From NCBI GenBank assembly GCA_028829895.1, contig CM054182.1:90296546-90360545 (forward strand): a stretch of DNA of 64,000 nucleotides, given 5' to 3'. This document shows, one piece after another, positions 1 through 30,482 of the stretch (within the stretch, counting starts at the first letter, position 1; each line of letters begins with the position of its first letter). This DNA comes from Sinotaia quadrata. Its lineage: Eukaryota > Mollusca > Gastropoda > Architaenioglossa > Viviparidae. The notes below the pieces were generated by a model that was given only the letters and a program-made list of their open reading frames with translations, made no database searches and was not told where the DNA came from. A program made the translations under genes and the position numbers.

Positions 1-285
1 TTCTGTTTTACAGGTACGTTATTACCCATGTAAACATAATTATGAATGGGTCTTAAATAGTAGGACAAATAAGCGTAATCAACGAACCGTTATCTGAATG
101 ATTGTGGAGGTCGTGACCTCTCGTTCCATGTGTTAAATTATCATTTGCTACGGGAAACAAGTGTGTGTTCTCTCAAAAAAACATTATATGCATGCAGTAT
201 GATGAAGAATACATCAGCAACCACCACCATCACAATAATAATAACACCAACAACAAGAACAATAATAATAAAAAGGGGAAGTAGG

Positions 286-346
286 GTGGTTGTGGTAGTG
301 GTGGTGGTAGTGGTGGTGATGATGATGATGATGATGATTATACTAA
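286..346. repeat. GGT/GAT trinucleotide microsatellite
   Basis: A run of GTG/GTA units passes into a pure GAT run. It is imperfect in its first half and clean in its second. Confidence 0.85.
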
Positions 347-1596
347 GTTGGTTTTTTCTGGGAAGGCATTGGAAGCAAACCAGATGAACACAAGAGCTAA
401 GCAGCGAGATGACTCGAAGACCTGCAGAACGTACATTCTAGGATGTACACCGTAGCATGACATCAGAATCGTAAGAGCTTTGACAAATACAAAGAAAGGT
501 TAAGCCAGAACTGGAGAGCCCCAGGCCCTGAACAAGTGCAAATATTCTGGTTGAAAAGTCTTTATGACCTGTCTCTGTGCACGACATGCTGGGTACGTTA
601 AAGGTACTCTAGACAGAAATCGTACCTGTAGAAAGGTGAAAGGAAAACCAAGCATGGTTACGTAAGACCCATAAAAGGCACAACACTGAAAACTAACGCC
701 TAAATACATGCCTGTCAACCACTAGGAAACCACCATCAGGAATTAAACCTGACAAGACGATGAGTCCTCATCCTGAACAAATCTGACTGATGAAGGTTGG
801 AGGGTTTGCGTGGCCTAGTAATTGAGGAACAAAATGCTAACATGCAATTGACAAACCTCTGCTACTGATAACGGAAGAAAGGGAAGCAAATCTAACAATG
901 GCAAGGAATGACTCCAAAAGGCCTAAGACTCAGTGTCATATTTATAGATAATGAGACAATGAAATTACAAGATCGCTCAAATAGTATCAAATTTGATCCA
1001 AGAATAAAAATGCCAATGAAAAACCACTTTCTGTGTAATGAAAACTAAATTGCTGATTTGCTATTCCAGAGCAGAATCCTGTTTCAACTAGTGTTATATA
1101 CAACCCTACGTCCTGGCATCAAGAAAACAGGACGAGTAGACAAGACTAAAAGTAGTCAGTGAAGTAAATAAGGCACATGGAAGATCAGTACCACGATGTC
1201 TGACTGAATGCTTTGTTGTCATTCTGAGTTAACATCCAGTTCTTCATTGCAAAAATATATAAAGCGTTAAGTGATAAACAGCAGTTCAAACACGCTGCCA
1301 GATATAAAAGATATGTCCTTTTTTAAATCAATGTTTGAGAGGGAATTCACATTGCAGCTCTCTGTGACCGTAACAATGCCGGATAATGTATAAGTGACGT
1401 CGCCTACTGTTCTCTAAGATGAAATGAAAACAGCAGGTCACTATCCGGAGTGCGTTACTTTACAGATCTACTGTCTGTTACTCTCGTAACTCTTATTTCC
1501 CGGTGACTGAGTTATCAGTGTAGTGCGTGATAATCTTCTTGCGCGCAAATTGTTACGTGTGTGTTCCGTAACATATACTAAACATTTCCTTGGTAT

Positions 1597-1856
1597 GTGT
1601 ATAATGCTGACTACACACGAAGTATAGCGTTAGTATAGTGTATAATGCTGACTACACACGAAGTATAGCGTTAGTATAGTGTATAATGCTGACTACACAC
1701 AAAGTATAGCGTTAGTATAGTGTATAATGCTGACTGCACACAAAGTATAGCGTTAGTACAGTGTATAATGCTGACTGCACACAAAGTATAGCGTTAGTAC
1801 AGTGTATAATGTATAATGCTGACTACACACAAAGTATAGCGTTAGTACAGTGCGTC
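1597..1856. repeat. 41-bp tandem array, about six copies
   Basis: The unit begins GTGTATAATGCTGACT and ends with AGTATAGCGTTAGTA. Copies differ at a few positions (C/A after ACACA, TATA/TACA before GTGTA), and one copy has a small internal duplication of GTATAAT near 1802. Confidence 0.9.
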
Positions 1857-1940
1857 CATCATTCCAGTCAAGAAATTACGTTTTTTCACTTAGCGCGGTC
1901 TTGCCACCTGAAACAAGCTACCTTTAAATTTATAGACATA

Positions 1941-2160
1941 AGTTTCAAGTAAGATATACATTCGTATGTTTCAAGTACGACACTCATTCATGTTTCAAGT
2001 AAGACACTAATCCATATGTTTCAAGTAAGACACACACACACATTCGTATATTTCAAGTAAGACACGCATTCATATCTTTCAAGTAAGACAAACATTCATA
2101 TTATCTTTCAAGCAGGACAACAGACATTCAAATTTTCAAGACAAACATTCATATCCTTCA
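1941..2160. repeat. Degenerate tandem array of about 26 bp
   Basis: Repeated TTTCAAGTAAGACA cores are separated by CATTCATAT-like spacers. Divergence increases toward the right end. Confidence 0.75.
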
Positions 2161-2578
2161 TGTATACCCATTAAACGTTTCTTTTAAGCGCACATCAGTC
2201 ATTTTGTCGTATTCTTTTCTATTCCTTTATTCTAACATGGCACAAACCCAAGCACGAGCATTGCCTGCTGTTTGTTTTTAATTAGTATTGTGTGCTGTAA
2301 CGTTTAGGGGCATTGTAACGCTCTCAGAGCTTTTGTTTTCGTCATAGTTAAACGACCTTCTAATACGTCACAATTGTGAATTTTAAAATGCAGGTGCGCA
2401 GACAATCGAGTGATTTTTGAGCACGACCTTACTGCAGAAGATTTTCTTCGCGTCTCTCGATCATTACACTGGATATGTGAATAAGGAAGAAGTGAAACCA
2501 AGAGGACATAACTCACGCGCCCACAAATTATTCGTCCTCGAAAGAGAACGAGCTCGCGGCCGATCTAGAAGGAACGGG

Positions 2579-2592
2579 ATGCACATGGTGCC

Positions 2593-2596
<4 letters not shown>
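2579..2596 (+). promoter_or_regulatory. Five-codon upstream ORF overlapping the main start
   Basis: ATG at 2579 opens a frame of five sense codons ending in TGA at 2594-2596. The TGA overlaps the ATG at 2593 as ATGA and touches the second in-frame ATG at 2596. The second ATG has the better context (A at -3, G at +4). If the transcript starts upstream of 2579, this arrangement could attenuate translation by termination and re-initiation. The mRNA start is unknown. Confidence 0.4.
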
Positions 2597-21160
<18,564 letters not shown>

Positions 21161-22079
21161 GTAAATGTTCATAGTTGTTTTACAAAGCTAATAAAATTAT
21201 AAGATGTTACCTAATTTAGGGGTCGCTTCCTGATGCAACCCTAAGGAGATTTGTCTCGCGAGAATCTCGACCAACTCAACGCTGTTTCGTGGATGTCTGC
21301 AGTCCTGGGACTTCTGTCACGTGAGACAGGTTAATTTCTACCTTGTCTTACACAGTTGCAGTGTTTTGGTTCAGATCACAAAATCTTAAATTGTCGTTCC
21401 GGGGTCTTATCGTAACTGACCAATCAACAAGCGGTAGACTTTTCGTATGCAGAACGTGACGAGAATTCAAGGAATTCAGCCTCAGTAGAACCGATTGAAA
21501 TGTCGAACACGCCCGAATAAATACTTCTACTAATTAATTTATTTTACAGTCTGTTAAGATTTAGGGAAAGATATGTCAAAATACCCTAAAAACGGGACCA
21601 CACGAAATGTTATTCTCACTGAAAAGACTCGGAATTTCGAAGCATTTGAATGAATCGGTGTGTTATGGTGTTCACTGATGTTCCCTTGGCATGAAGAGCC
21701 ACTCGAGGGACTTAGAACCTGTAGATAACAAACAGTGCATGACAGTCAGGATTCTCAGAAAGATAAAAGATTGCTGCAAGAGTTGTAAATGTCTTAGTGT
21801 GTAAGTGTGTTCCAGGTGGGCGAGGGGAGGTGTGGGGAGTGTTATAGGGTTAATGCAAGATGGCCACAGCGTCAGTATATTGCTGACAAACAATGCCAGG
21901 CTGATTTTCTGCGAAGCAAGCACACTTTTTCATCTCGTGATTCAGTTTCACCCGTCATTTGTTGCCTAATGTGACATCAGGTAACGCACGTATAACACAT
22001 TCAAAGTTGCGGGCATACAGTCTCCTGAACGTTGCATTGCGAACGGCTCCTTGACTGACTGACTAACATACAGATAACT

Positions 22080-22400
22080 TGCGGATAAAGCAACAGTATC
22101 TCAAATTAGACCTTATTTGTAACGAAAATAGTATGTTATCACTATCAAAACTCTTGTTAGAGACTTAAATAGTATGTTATCACTATCCAATTCTTCTTAG
22201 AGACTTAAATAGTATGTTATCACTCTCCAATTCTTCTTAGAGACTTAAATAGTATGCTATCACTATCAAATTCTTGTTAGATAATTAAATAGTATGTTAT
22301 CACTATCAAATTCTTGTTAGATAATTAAATAGTATGTTATCACTATCAAATTCTTGTTAGATAATTAAATAGTATGTTATCACTACCAAATTCTTGCTAG
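22080..22400. repeat. 40-bp tandem array, about eight copies
   Basis: The unit is CACTATCAAATTCTTGTTAG plus ATAATTAAATAGTATGTTAT. Two sub-types (AGAGACTT and AGATAATT) form separate blocks, as expected from block duplication. Confidence 0.92.
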
Positions 22401-22429
22401 AGACGTAAATATCGAAGACGTCATTACCC

Positions 22430-22670
22430 CTGCAGAACATGCTGCAGATATACTGAATAGAATTATGTGTGCCGTTATTAGTAACCCCAGCAGGACATAC
22501 TGCAGATATACTGAATAGAATTCTGTGTGCCGTTATTAGTAACCCCAGCAGGACATACTGCAGATATACTGAATAGAATTATGTGTGCCGTTATTAGTAA
22601 CCCCAGCAGGACATACTGCAGATATACTGAATAGAATTATGTGTGTGCCGTAATTAGTAACCCCATGAGT
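22430..22670. repeat. 58-bp tandem array, about four copies
   Basis: The unit is GTAACCCCAGCAGGACATAC, TGCAGATATACTGAATAGAA, TTATGTGTGCCGTTATTA. It directly follows the 40-bp array. Confidence 0.92.
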
Positions 22671-23284
22671 TTATTGTTGTTGAAGACATAAATATTCCGG
22701 GTGGATGCATTGTGGATGATGTGATGTAACAGTTTCTCTTGGAACAATATATGCGTGATTTAACAGTTTCATCATCTTTATAATTTTGCTAAACGCATTA
22801 TTAAAAGTACGGACTATAATATTATTTTGGTATCGTAAAGCTTATATTCGAGATGTCTTATCTCCGCGCATATAAATTATTTCATCGTCTGCAGGACGTA
22901 AATTTTTGGGTCGATTGGAAAATCCCAAAGGTTATTATAAGTGATGTAGTATATATTTCCACCGAATAACTTTTGTAAGCGTGGGATATGTACACGAACG
23001 GGAATTGCTTAAATATTAGCACTTATTAATAAGATTTTTATGATTGTTTTAGTTTTCTAAAAGATCGTCAGCATAAAAATAACATCGTCTTCTGAAATGT
23101 ATAGTGACATTCAAGATAAACTGTTCACAAATCAAGAGCGAGGGTAATATAGGTTTTTAATACTCTCTTTTTGGAAAGATAAAGTATATTCCCAGTGTGG
23201 TGGACATTAGCCTCACGTCATCCATTTGCCTTGTGCGCATGCACGGACTGCGTTTCCTGTTCTCGCTTCTTTCTTCCATGCCAG

Positions 23285-23309
23285 ATCAAGTTACAGAGCT
23301 TCTTCTCAG
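23285..23309 (+). other. Candidate 25-nt exon of the FYVE-ARM gene
   Basis: A good pyrimidine tract and CCAG precede ATCAAGTTACAGAGC, and the segment ends TCTCAG before GTAAGC. In the frame left by exon 11 it reads IKLQSFFS plus one base. It fits by splice signals and phase only; no following exon was found. Confidence 0.3.
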
Positions 23310-23534
23310 GTAAGCTGAAAATGTGAAAGATTCTTGGACTTGCAGTTAACAAACGAAACTAATCATTTCCGACGCAGTTAGCTCAATCATGTGTATTTCC
23401 TTTTCTTACATGTTCTGGTTCTTTTATTGTTGTTTTTGTTTTATTTTAGCAGATTTGATATAAAAATATCATCTAAACAATTTTCTTTAATTGCAATTAT
23501 TAGGTAGCCTAATTTTGTCATAATGCACTCTCTT

Positions 23535-23600
23535 AATGTGCAGCAATGGTGCCAAACAAGTTCTGGTTGGCATGGGTTCGATCCCAGGGATCATGGCAGC
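23535..23600 (+). mobile_element. tRNA-derived SINE-like head
   Basis: GGTTCGATCCC at 23575-23585 matches the RNA polymerase III B box. An A-box-like TGCAGCAATGG lies at 23539-23549, a suitable distance upstream. The flanking 200-400 bases are GC-richer than their surroundings, which fits an inserted element, but I cannot see its ends or target duplications. Confidence 0.4.
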
Positions 23601-24199
23601 CATAAAAGTTTGTCTTTTAGCAGAAGCTCCTGACAGAAGCAGACCACAGTAAACATAACCACTCAAGTGCCTAGTAGCCGCCTCCACCATGAGACTCACC
23701 CCTGAACATTAGAACAGTACCATCTTAACGCATGGGTAGTTGCAGGGAGCCTTGCGAGCTTAGGGACATTTTATCGACCATTTACATTTTTATTCCTGTG
23801 ATTGGTTGTGCAGGTAGGGACCCCAGTGCACTGCTTTTCCCGTGGGCCTATAATGCTGCTAAAACGGCCCTGCCCCTGAAACACGCTTTCTTAAGGATAT
23901 CTAAATCAAATGTGAAACCTTACGCTTATTCATTATGTTGTGTGAATGGTTGGATCACCCTACCTGTGATTATTTCACACTTCTGTGTAGGCAGGCGCGT
24001 CTGGGTATCATGTATAAGAAAACAGGAGTGTGGGTGGGTGGAAGAACGAACAAAAATAATAGGTTGCTGATTGCACGATTTATGAGTCCTTAGAGAAACT
24101 TTCTGGCGACGGCTTACCATGAAATTGCATCCAATATACATGACATTGATTTTAGGAGTTTGATTCCTTTTACTATTTCAGTATTATAAATCAGCTACT

Positions 24200-27100
24200 A
24201 GTATTTTAATGTTCATTACAATCCGTTTATTCACACATATTGAAACCTACTAGTTATTTGCAGGTTGAAAACAAAGAATCAAGTTGTATTGAAGAGAAAA
24301 CAGACGAGCTCTGGATTGTATTACTTAAATATTTATTTATTTATTTTTAAAATTAGCTAATTAATTTTGAAACTGTAGTCAACCATTCATTGATCAATTT
24401 ATAAAAAAAAATCATTTAACATTTTAAAAACATTCAAGTAACTTATGGCAGATTTAAATAAATACAAGTTATACATAAAAAGTCTTTATAGAATCTTACT
24501 AAAATATTTTTGATAAGCCACTAATCATATCACTTTTGCAGTGAAGTCTTTCATATCATGTTTTTCCATACCAAAATTAATTTTTAATTTGTTTTATAAA
24601 TACGAAAGGAATTTCTGCTGTGTGCATAATCTGTACAGTTGTAATACTCAACTTTGCATTGAAGCAAGCCATGACTGCAATGATATTACCCAACTCAAGC
24701 CCAGGAACTCCACCATAGTTTGATAATTAATAAAAACAAAAATCAAAGGAAGAGCAGAATATTACTTAGAACTGATCAAAGCCAACCAGGCTGCCTATTA
24801 TTTATCCTGAATTATCTGTATCCACTTCCACTATGCAAGCATTGACTGAAATAAACTCACTGCTTTCAGTATTTCAAATGTGCACACATTTTATGAGTAA
24901 CAAAGTAGAAAAACCCTATTTATGACGCTAATGTTTTTAAGGCAACCTAACATAAACTAGCAGAAAATGCTATTAGCATTAATAACAGAGGTTTAACACA
25001 ATACTGCAATGACTGCCTGTTGACTTTCTCCTGCATTTAAATAACAGCTGAAAAAAAAAGTATTCATGCATTTAGATGTGTTTTATTTTTGTTCTGAACT
25101 TATTTTGAAAAGATTAACATGATCTAAATATAAATTGTTCTTAAATTTTACTTTTATCAAAAAATTTTGCTTATAAATGTAATATCAGTAGATCTATTTA
25201 GAAAAAATATTAAGAGGGTAACAAATAAGTAATTGCATTGTCAGATTCATTCATAGTTGTTAATATATATATAATTTTGCAGATAATCATATGCTATTAA
25301 TATCAACAGAATTAAATGTTTGACAGCATTTAAATGCATTAAATTCTGGATGGAAATTATGTATAAATTTTAAGCATGAGATGTAACTGTGGTGGTACTT
25401 AAAATCTGTTTTTAAGAATTTAACAAATAATAATAATAATTTAAGTAGTGTTTAACTCTTATTTAGCTCTAGGAACATAATTATAACAATATGGATGAAT
25501 ATTTCATTTTTCCATAATTCCAATACCTCAGTTTATGTAGTAATTTAGAAGTATTTTTCAAAATATCATGATTCATTATAAGAGCATTCAACATGTTTGC
25601 CAGAGTTGTTTGCTTAATTTCAAATCCATCATAATTGCAATAATTAATTATTCATATATTTAAGAGACAGTCGTACTGCTTATCACTTTGACTGATTAAC
25701 CAAGTATCTGCTTTAACTAAACAGTGGCCTGCTACAATGAGAGCTAGCCACAGCATTTTAAAAAATAAACAATATTTCCTCTTATTTTATGATCTGTTAT
25801 AAATAACTAATATTAGAACTGGCAGCATTGTCTTTTAGTATAGAAATTGTTTCTCTCTTCATGAAAATGTTTGAATAAAATTTGGTTCTGTGATATTAAA
25901 TATTCGAGTACAGATATTAATATATATATATATATATATATCTTTATAAAGAAAAATTAACTTTAAGATATTGATTAATACATATATATATAAGAGAACC
26001 AATGTGTTTCTATATCTAAGAAATATAATTTGTTCCTTTAAAGACTTGTTATAAATGTGCTTTTCTGATTTAATAAGAATATTTTATTTTATTATACTAT
26101 AAACACACACACACACGGGAAAAACTTAAGTTTGCAAGGAAAATGGAGTACTTCCAATGCTAATTTGTTTTATAGCAACATAAAACTTTAAAAAATTAAA
26201 TAGATAGATAAATATCTTTCATATGGGACAAATCTTTAAAATATTTCTATCAAGTACTGTATATCTGTACAGCATTTTGAAATTTTATTTTGCACTTGTA
26301 TTTTTAATAAAAATTTAGCAGTCTAATTATTTACTACATGTATATTGGTTTTCAATTTTTTTTGGCTTATTTTTCCTAGATGTGACTGAGTGTTTTTGAA
26401 ATGCTTATTTTATACTGTATGAGTGAGAGCATATCTGTCATGAAGAAGAATCAAAACTGGATAATTATTCCAAAGTTTCCAGCAATTCTGGGTCTTTGTA
26501 ATAGTCACACATATGCATATGCTTCCCAGTTATATCACTCTCATAATAATGTATTATGGGATATATCAAGTGTAAGTTATTAAGTACACTCCCATGAATA
26601 TAATGTTGAATTTGTCGATATATTGAACCCAAAGACAAATTAATGTACAAAGTATTATTATGTAATTGCTATTGTTGTTGTTATTTTGGCTCAATTGCAA
26701 GTTTTGAATAATTTTCATTATAACTTAGAACACAATTTAATCATTCATTGCTCTTTGTATATGCTATGTTCCCCTGTGAAAATAAATATAGGTAAAGAGA
26801 AATTTTTCAATTTCAAATGGAAAAAATCTAACAATTACTAAAGAGTACTGAGAGCTAAATTACAAATACGATGCTATTTTCATAGCAATTAAAAAAAAAT
26901 TAGAGATTTGCATACATAGTGTGCTATGCAAAACACTTAGTTTATTAAATAATACTGTAGCCTCTTGCATCCCTTATATATATATATAATAGGGAAGTAT
27001 TTACAAAATTAAAATACTGTAATATTATATGTTAAAAGATTCATTACAAACATCAGTTAAATAAGAGAATTTAAAAACATGACTTTATTTAAAAAGTATG

Positions 27101-30100
27101 TAAATAAATATTTATAAAAATATTCTTAACAATAAATTAAATATCAATACTTTCTGATTTGTTTAATGACAGTTCAATTAGCATTGTTTCAATTCAATAT
27201 GTTTTTATGAATGGTGTTCAGAGTAGCATATTACTTAAAGGCTGTGCTCACTAATATGGGTCTCATTTGAGAATATATTCACATAATCAACTTACCAAAC
27301 AATCCACATTCAATTGGAAATAATATTTTCATCAGACTGAAACTTGAGTATTAAAATTTTGCATCAATATCACCACTAAAGAATATATCTACATGTACAT
27401 TTACAATAAAATAAATATACAGCTAAACATATATTTCACTTGCTATATCCATTTTTACATGGAAGCAATATAATACTTTCACCCTTTGCTTGCAGGACAC
27501 TTCCCCAAATGCTTGGCTTTCTCACAAATAAAAGAATCCTCGAAGTTTGAAATAGTACATTATTTTGCAGTTACAGTTAAATTATTAGGAATGTGCTTTG
27601 TGCCAAACAAGTACAACAAAGCTTTTCCTGCCAAAAAACAATGTAAAAAAATGGAAGTATTTTTCTGAGACATATCTGAAAATGAAGAGTTTTCTGGAAG
27701 TGTAAACAAACAAACAATGTGATCTTCACCCATATTATAATTTACTAATCAACCTGTTGAATGAAATATTCATAGATTGCTATATCTGCACATCCCTTCA
27801 AAACAATGAGCTTCATGGTAAATTGTTAGTCTTCATGTAGATTTCAAGCATCAAAGAAAAAAAAAGCAACAAATAAGATGAGATCCATTTTGAGTCAACA
27901 GAATTGAAAACCATTCAATTAAGGTACATCAAGATATTAAACCATAATGGGAGGTAGCATAAGTTTAACAAGCATGTGTCTGAGGTTTCTCACTGTAATG
28001 GAAACAAAATGATTATGCTGTTACAGTGATATATCTTTAGTAATGGGGGCTAATTAAACAAGAGTAGAACGTGCCTCAACTAAAGCCTATGGGAACACAA
28101 TCATCATTGTCAAACCCTCATTTCATTTGAGGCTTTCAAGAGAAGTAAGAGCCATGCAGGTTAGCTTTCATTTGATCAACCTCATTGATATTCTTGAGGC
28201 TAATGAGTTTTACATTAAAATATAAATAAAACATATTTTTTTTCTGACTGCTAATGAGAATGAAACCTTACTCTCTAAATAAAAAGAAATGCCAATTAAA
28301 GACTTATTAATATCAGTGACATAAAAAATATCTCAGACATTATATAAACCTATTCAAATGGCAGACGAAAAAGAATTTTTACTCAGGAAGGTACTTTCAA
28401 AACACTGCAGTTAAACACAAATATAAGAGAACTAAGTCACATATTTTGCACTTTCATAAGAAAGAGATTTTACAAGTAATGCAATCTAGTTGTCAGAACC
28501 TATCTGCAAAATCCACAACATTTGAATTTCAATCAACCAATATTAATGTGTGTGTATTTATGTCTGAGCTGTATATAGTGCACTCTCTTACTATCAAACT
28601 CAGATTTATTGAACATCTCTTTTAATCAAACAATTTTCTTTAGTCCTAAGTATTACACCATAAAATATAACAAAAATACTGAGATTTTATCAAATTTGAT
28701 TACATCAAAGTTTCAGATTTGCCAAATATTTTTTTTTTTAATCCTCACCATTTAAAATCTAGGAGGTGTAGAATATATAACTAAGTTCTAAATAGCATTC
28801 ATACTGATTGTATTTTTCCCCATTTCCTGCTGCATATTAAGTGCCTTAAACAGATCTAAGTACATGTGTATTATAACACATTCACCTCAAACCAATCAGA
28901 AGGCAAGGTTTTAAATAGCTTGTAACATTCTGCACACTAGCTTATCAAATTGTCTTTTTGAAAAAAAGGAAACATAATTGAAATTTAAAGAATTCTCTTT
29001 CAGATTTGAAAGAAAGTCAATCTTAAAAGCAACAAAACAAGTTTGCAATAAATGCTTGTCTCAAGGAATATTTTCTTTTAAAAAAATCACATACAGCAAA
29101 CATTCAATAAATAATTCTGTTTGTTTAGATTTTTTAAAATCTTGCTAGTAAAGTGGATAACTGTGCATTTAAACGGATCAAAAAATTCCAGCCTTGAAAA
29201 TTAAAAAAAAAAAAGTACTGACCCTGCATGCAAAGCTGGAGAGTATATGAAATGCAGACATGACTAACACTGTAAATATCTTTACTGGCTGTCTTTGTAC
29301 ATTTAGATCAATTCCTTGATTTACATTAACAGTACATTAGGTACAAAGTTCTAGGAATGCAAAACAGCAACCAAGGCTATTGATCATAAAAAAAGATGCC
29401 CATATACAGTACATAAAATAAACCATACTATGGCATCACAACAAGAAAAAAATACCAAACAAGACTGTTAATGATAAAATAAAGTCTCTATTATGCCAAA
29501 AAAATTAAAAGAAAACCAACATTAGGTAAGTGATTTGGAGTACCTCTTGATTCACTGCTAACATGGATTTTTTTCAAAATAACTACAACAAACTTTTTCA
29601 TGATTTTTAAAAATTAATCATCTACATACTGTATGCTTGCTTGTAACTATGGCTGATATTCTTTTTTCTAATATACATTTATTCATATCTCCTTCTTAAT
29701 GTGTCTGATTATGGTCATATGTATTAATCCATCAAAATCTCTAGTACAAGTATGTGTTTTTATTTGTATTTTATTTTTGCAGCAACAACCATTTTATCAA
29801 GCATATTAATTAAATTTATTGTACCTATACTAAATTCATTAAAGGTTGAATGACTTGTAATTTATGTCTATGTACACATAGTTGTATATATTGCACACTG
29901 GATAATTAGAACCTTTGATAGTCCCTTGAACTTCAATATAACAAGATTACACTGTACATGTTTATTCAGAAGGTAAGAAATATGAGCAATTTATTTGGAA
30001 CTCTAACACACATCTGCCAGTAATCAAGCAGCCTTAATTGTCTTTAATCCTGTTCAGTTCTTGAATGTATAAATTTTGCATGGCCTATAGTGCAAGAAGA

Positions 30101-30430
30101 GCTCCATAATGAGGATTTCGATAGTATCCAATACTGAATCTTTACAGCTAACTTTACTAAGAGTATATGATCATTATCTTTATTTTATATGAAAATGAAA
30201 CTGACAAAATGAAATAGGGATGGGCAATGATTCTACTACATTATAACCCACAATCCTTGAATTCACTATTATTATTGTCTATTAAAGCAGGGAAAAGATG
30301 TAATAATAATAGATAGATAGATAGATAGAAAGATAGATAGATTGCATACTTCCTAATGAATGGTGTTGAATATTTAATAATTCGCCCAAATTAACACTTG
30401 AAAAAAAAATTGTACATAAACCCATTAAAT
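24200..30430. other. AT-rich gene desert between FYVE-ARM and PGS1
   Basis: About 6 kb with no supportable exon on either strand. It contains only simple repeats such as (TA)n at about 25918-25942, short (CA)n near 26102 and (GATA)n at about 30310-30341. Minisatellites like those to its left are absent. Confidence 0.6.
30310..30341. repeat. GATA tetranucleotide repeat
   Basis: Eight units, one changed to GAAA. Confidence 0.85.
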
Positions 30431-30431
30431 G

Positions 30432-30474
30432 TTTATTTTTTGTTTATTTTTTGTTTTATAAAAAGTATTTTATT
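30432..30474 (-). terminator. PGS1 polyadenylation signals
   Basis: On the minus strand AATAAA occurs at 30469-30474, 30443-30448 and 30432-30437, which is 9 to about 50 bases after the PGS1 stop. The 3' UTR could therefore be very short. AATAAA is common in AT-rich DNA, so use is unproven. Confidence 0.5.
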
Positions 30475-30482
30475 AAAACTGG

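Larger units (their letters stand above)
1..2592. other. Non-coding 5' flank of the FYVE-ARM gene
   Basis: No exon with a convincing protein was found here on either strand; the open frames are short and lack splice-bounded similarity to any family I know. The stretch holds a GGT/GAT microsatellite, a 41-bp tandem array and a degenerate array of about 26 bp, listed separately. The promoter of the gene starting at 2593 must lie in or before the last few hundred bases, but I see no clear TATA box. Confidence 0.6.
21161..24200. other. Region after the last recognised FYVE-ARM exon
   Basis: No further exon is convincing except a possible 25-nt one at 23285-23309. The stretch holds two minisatellites and a tRNA-derived SINE-like segment. 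The open frame at 23732-24070 lies in repeat-like DNA and has no recognisable domain. Confidence 0.55.

Noticed and set aside
23732..24070. 112-residue open frame after the possible microexon
   Set aside because: No armadillo or other domain, no matching splice phases, and it lies in the SINE-like repeat neighbourhood.
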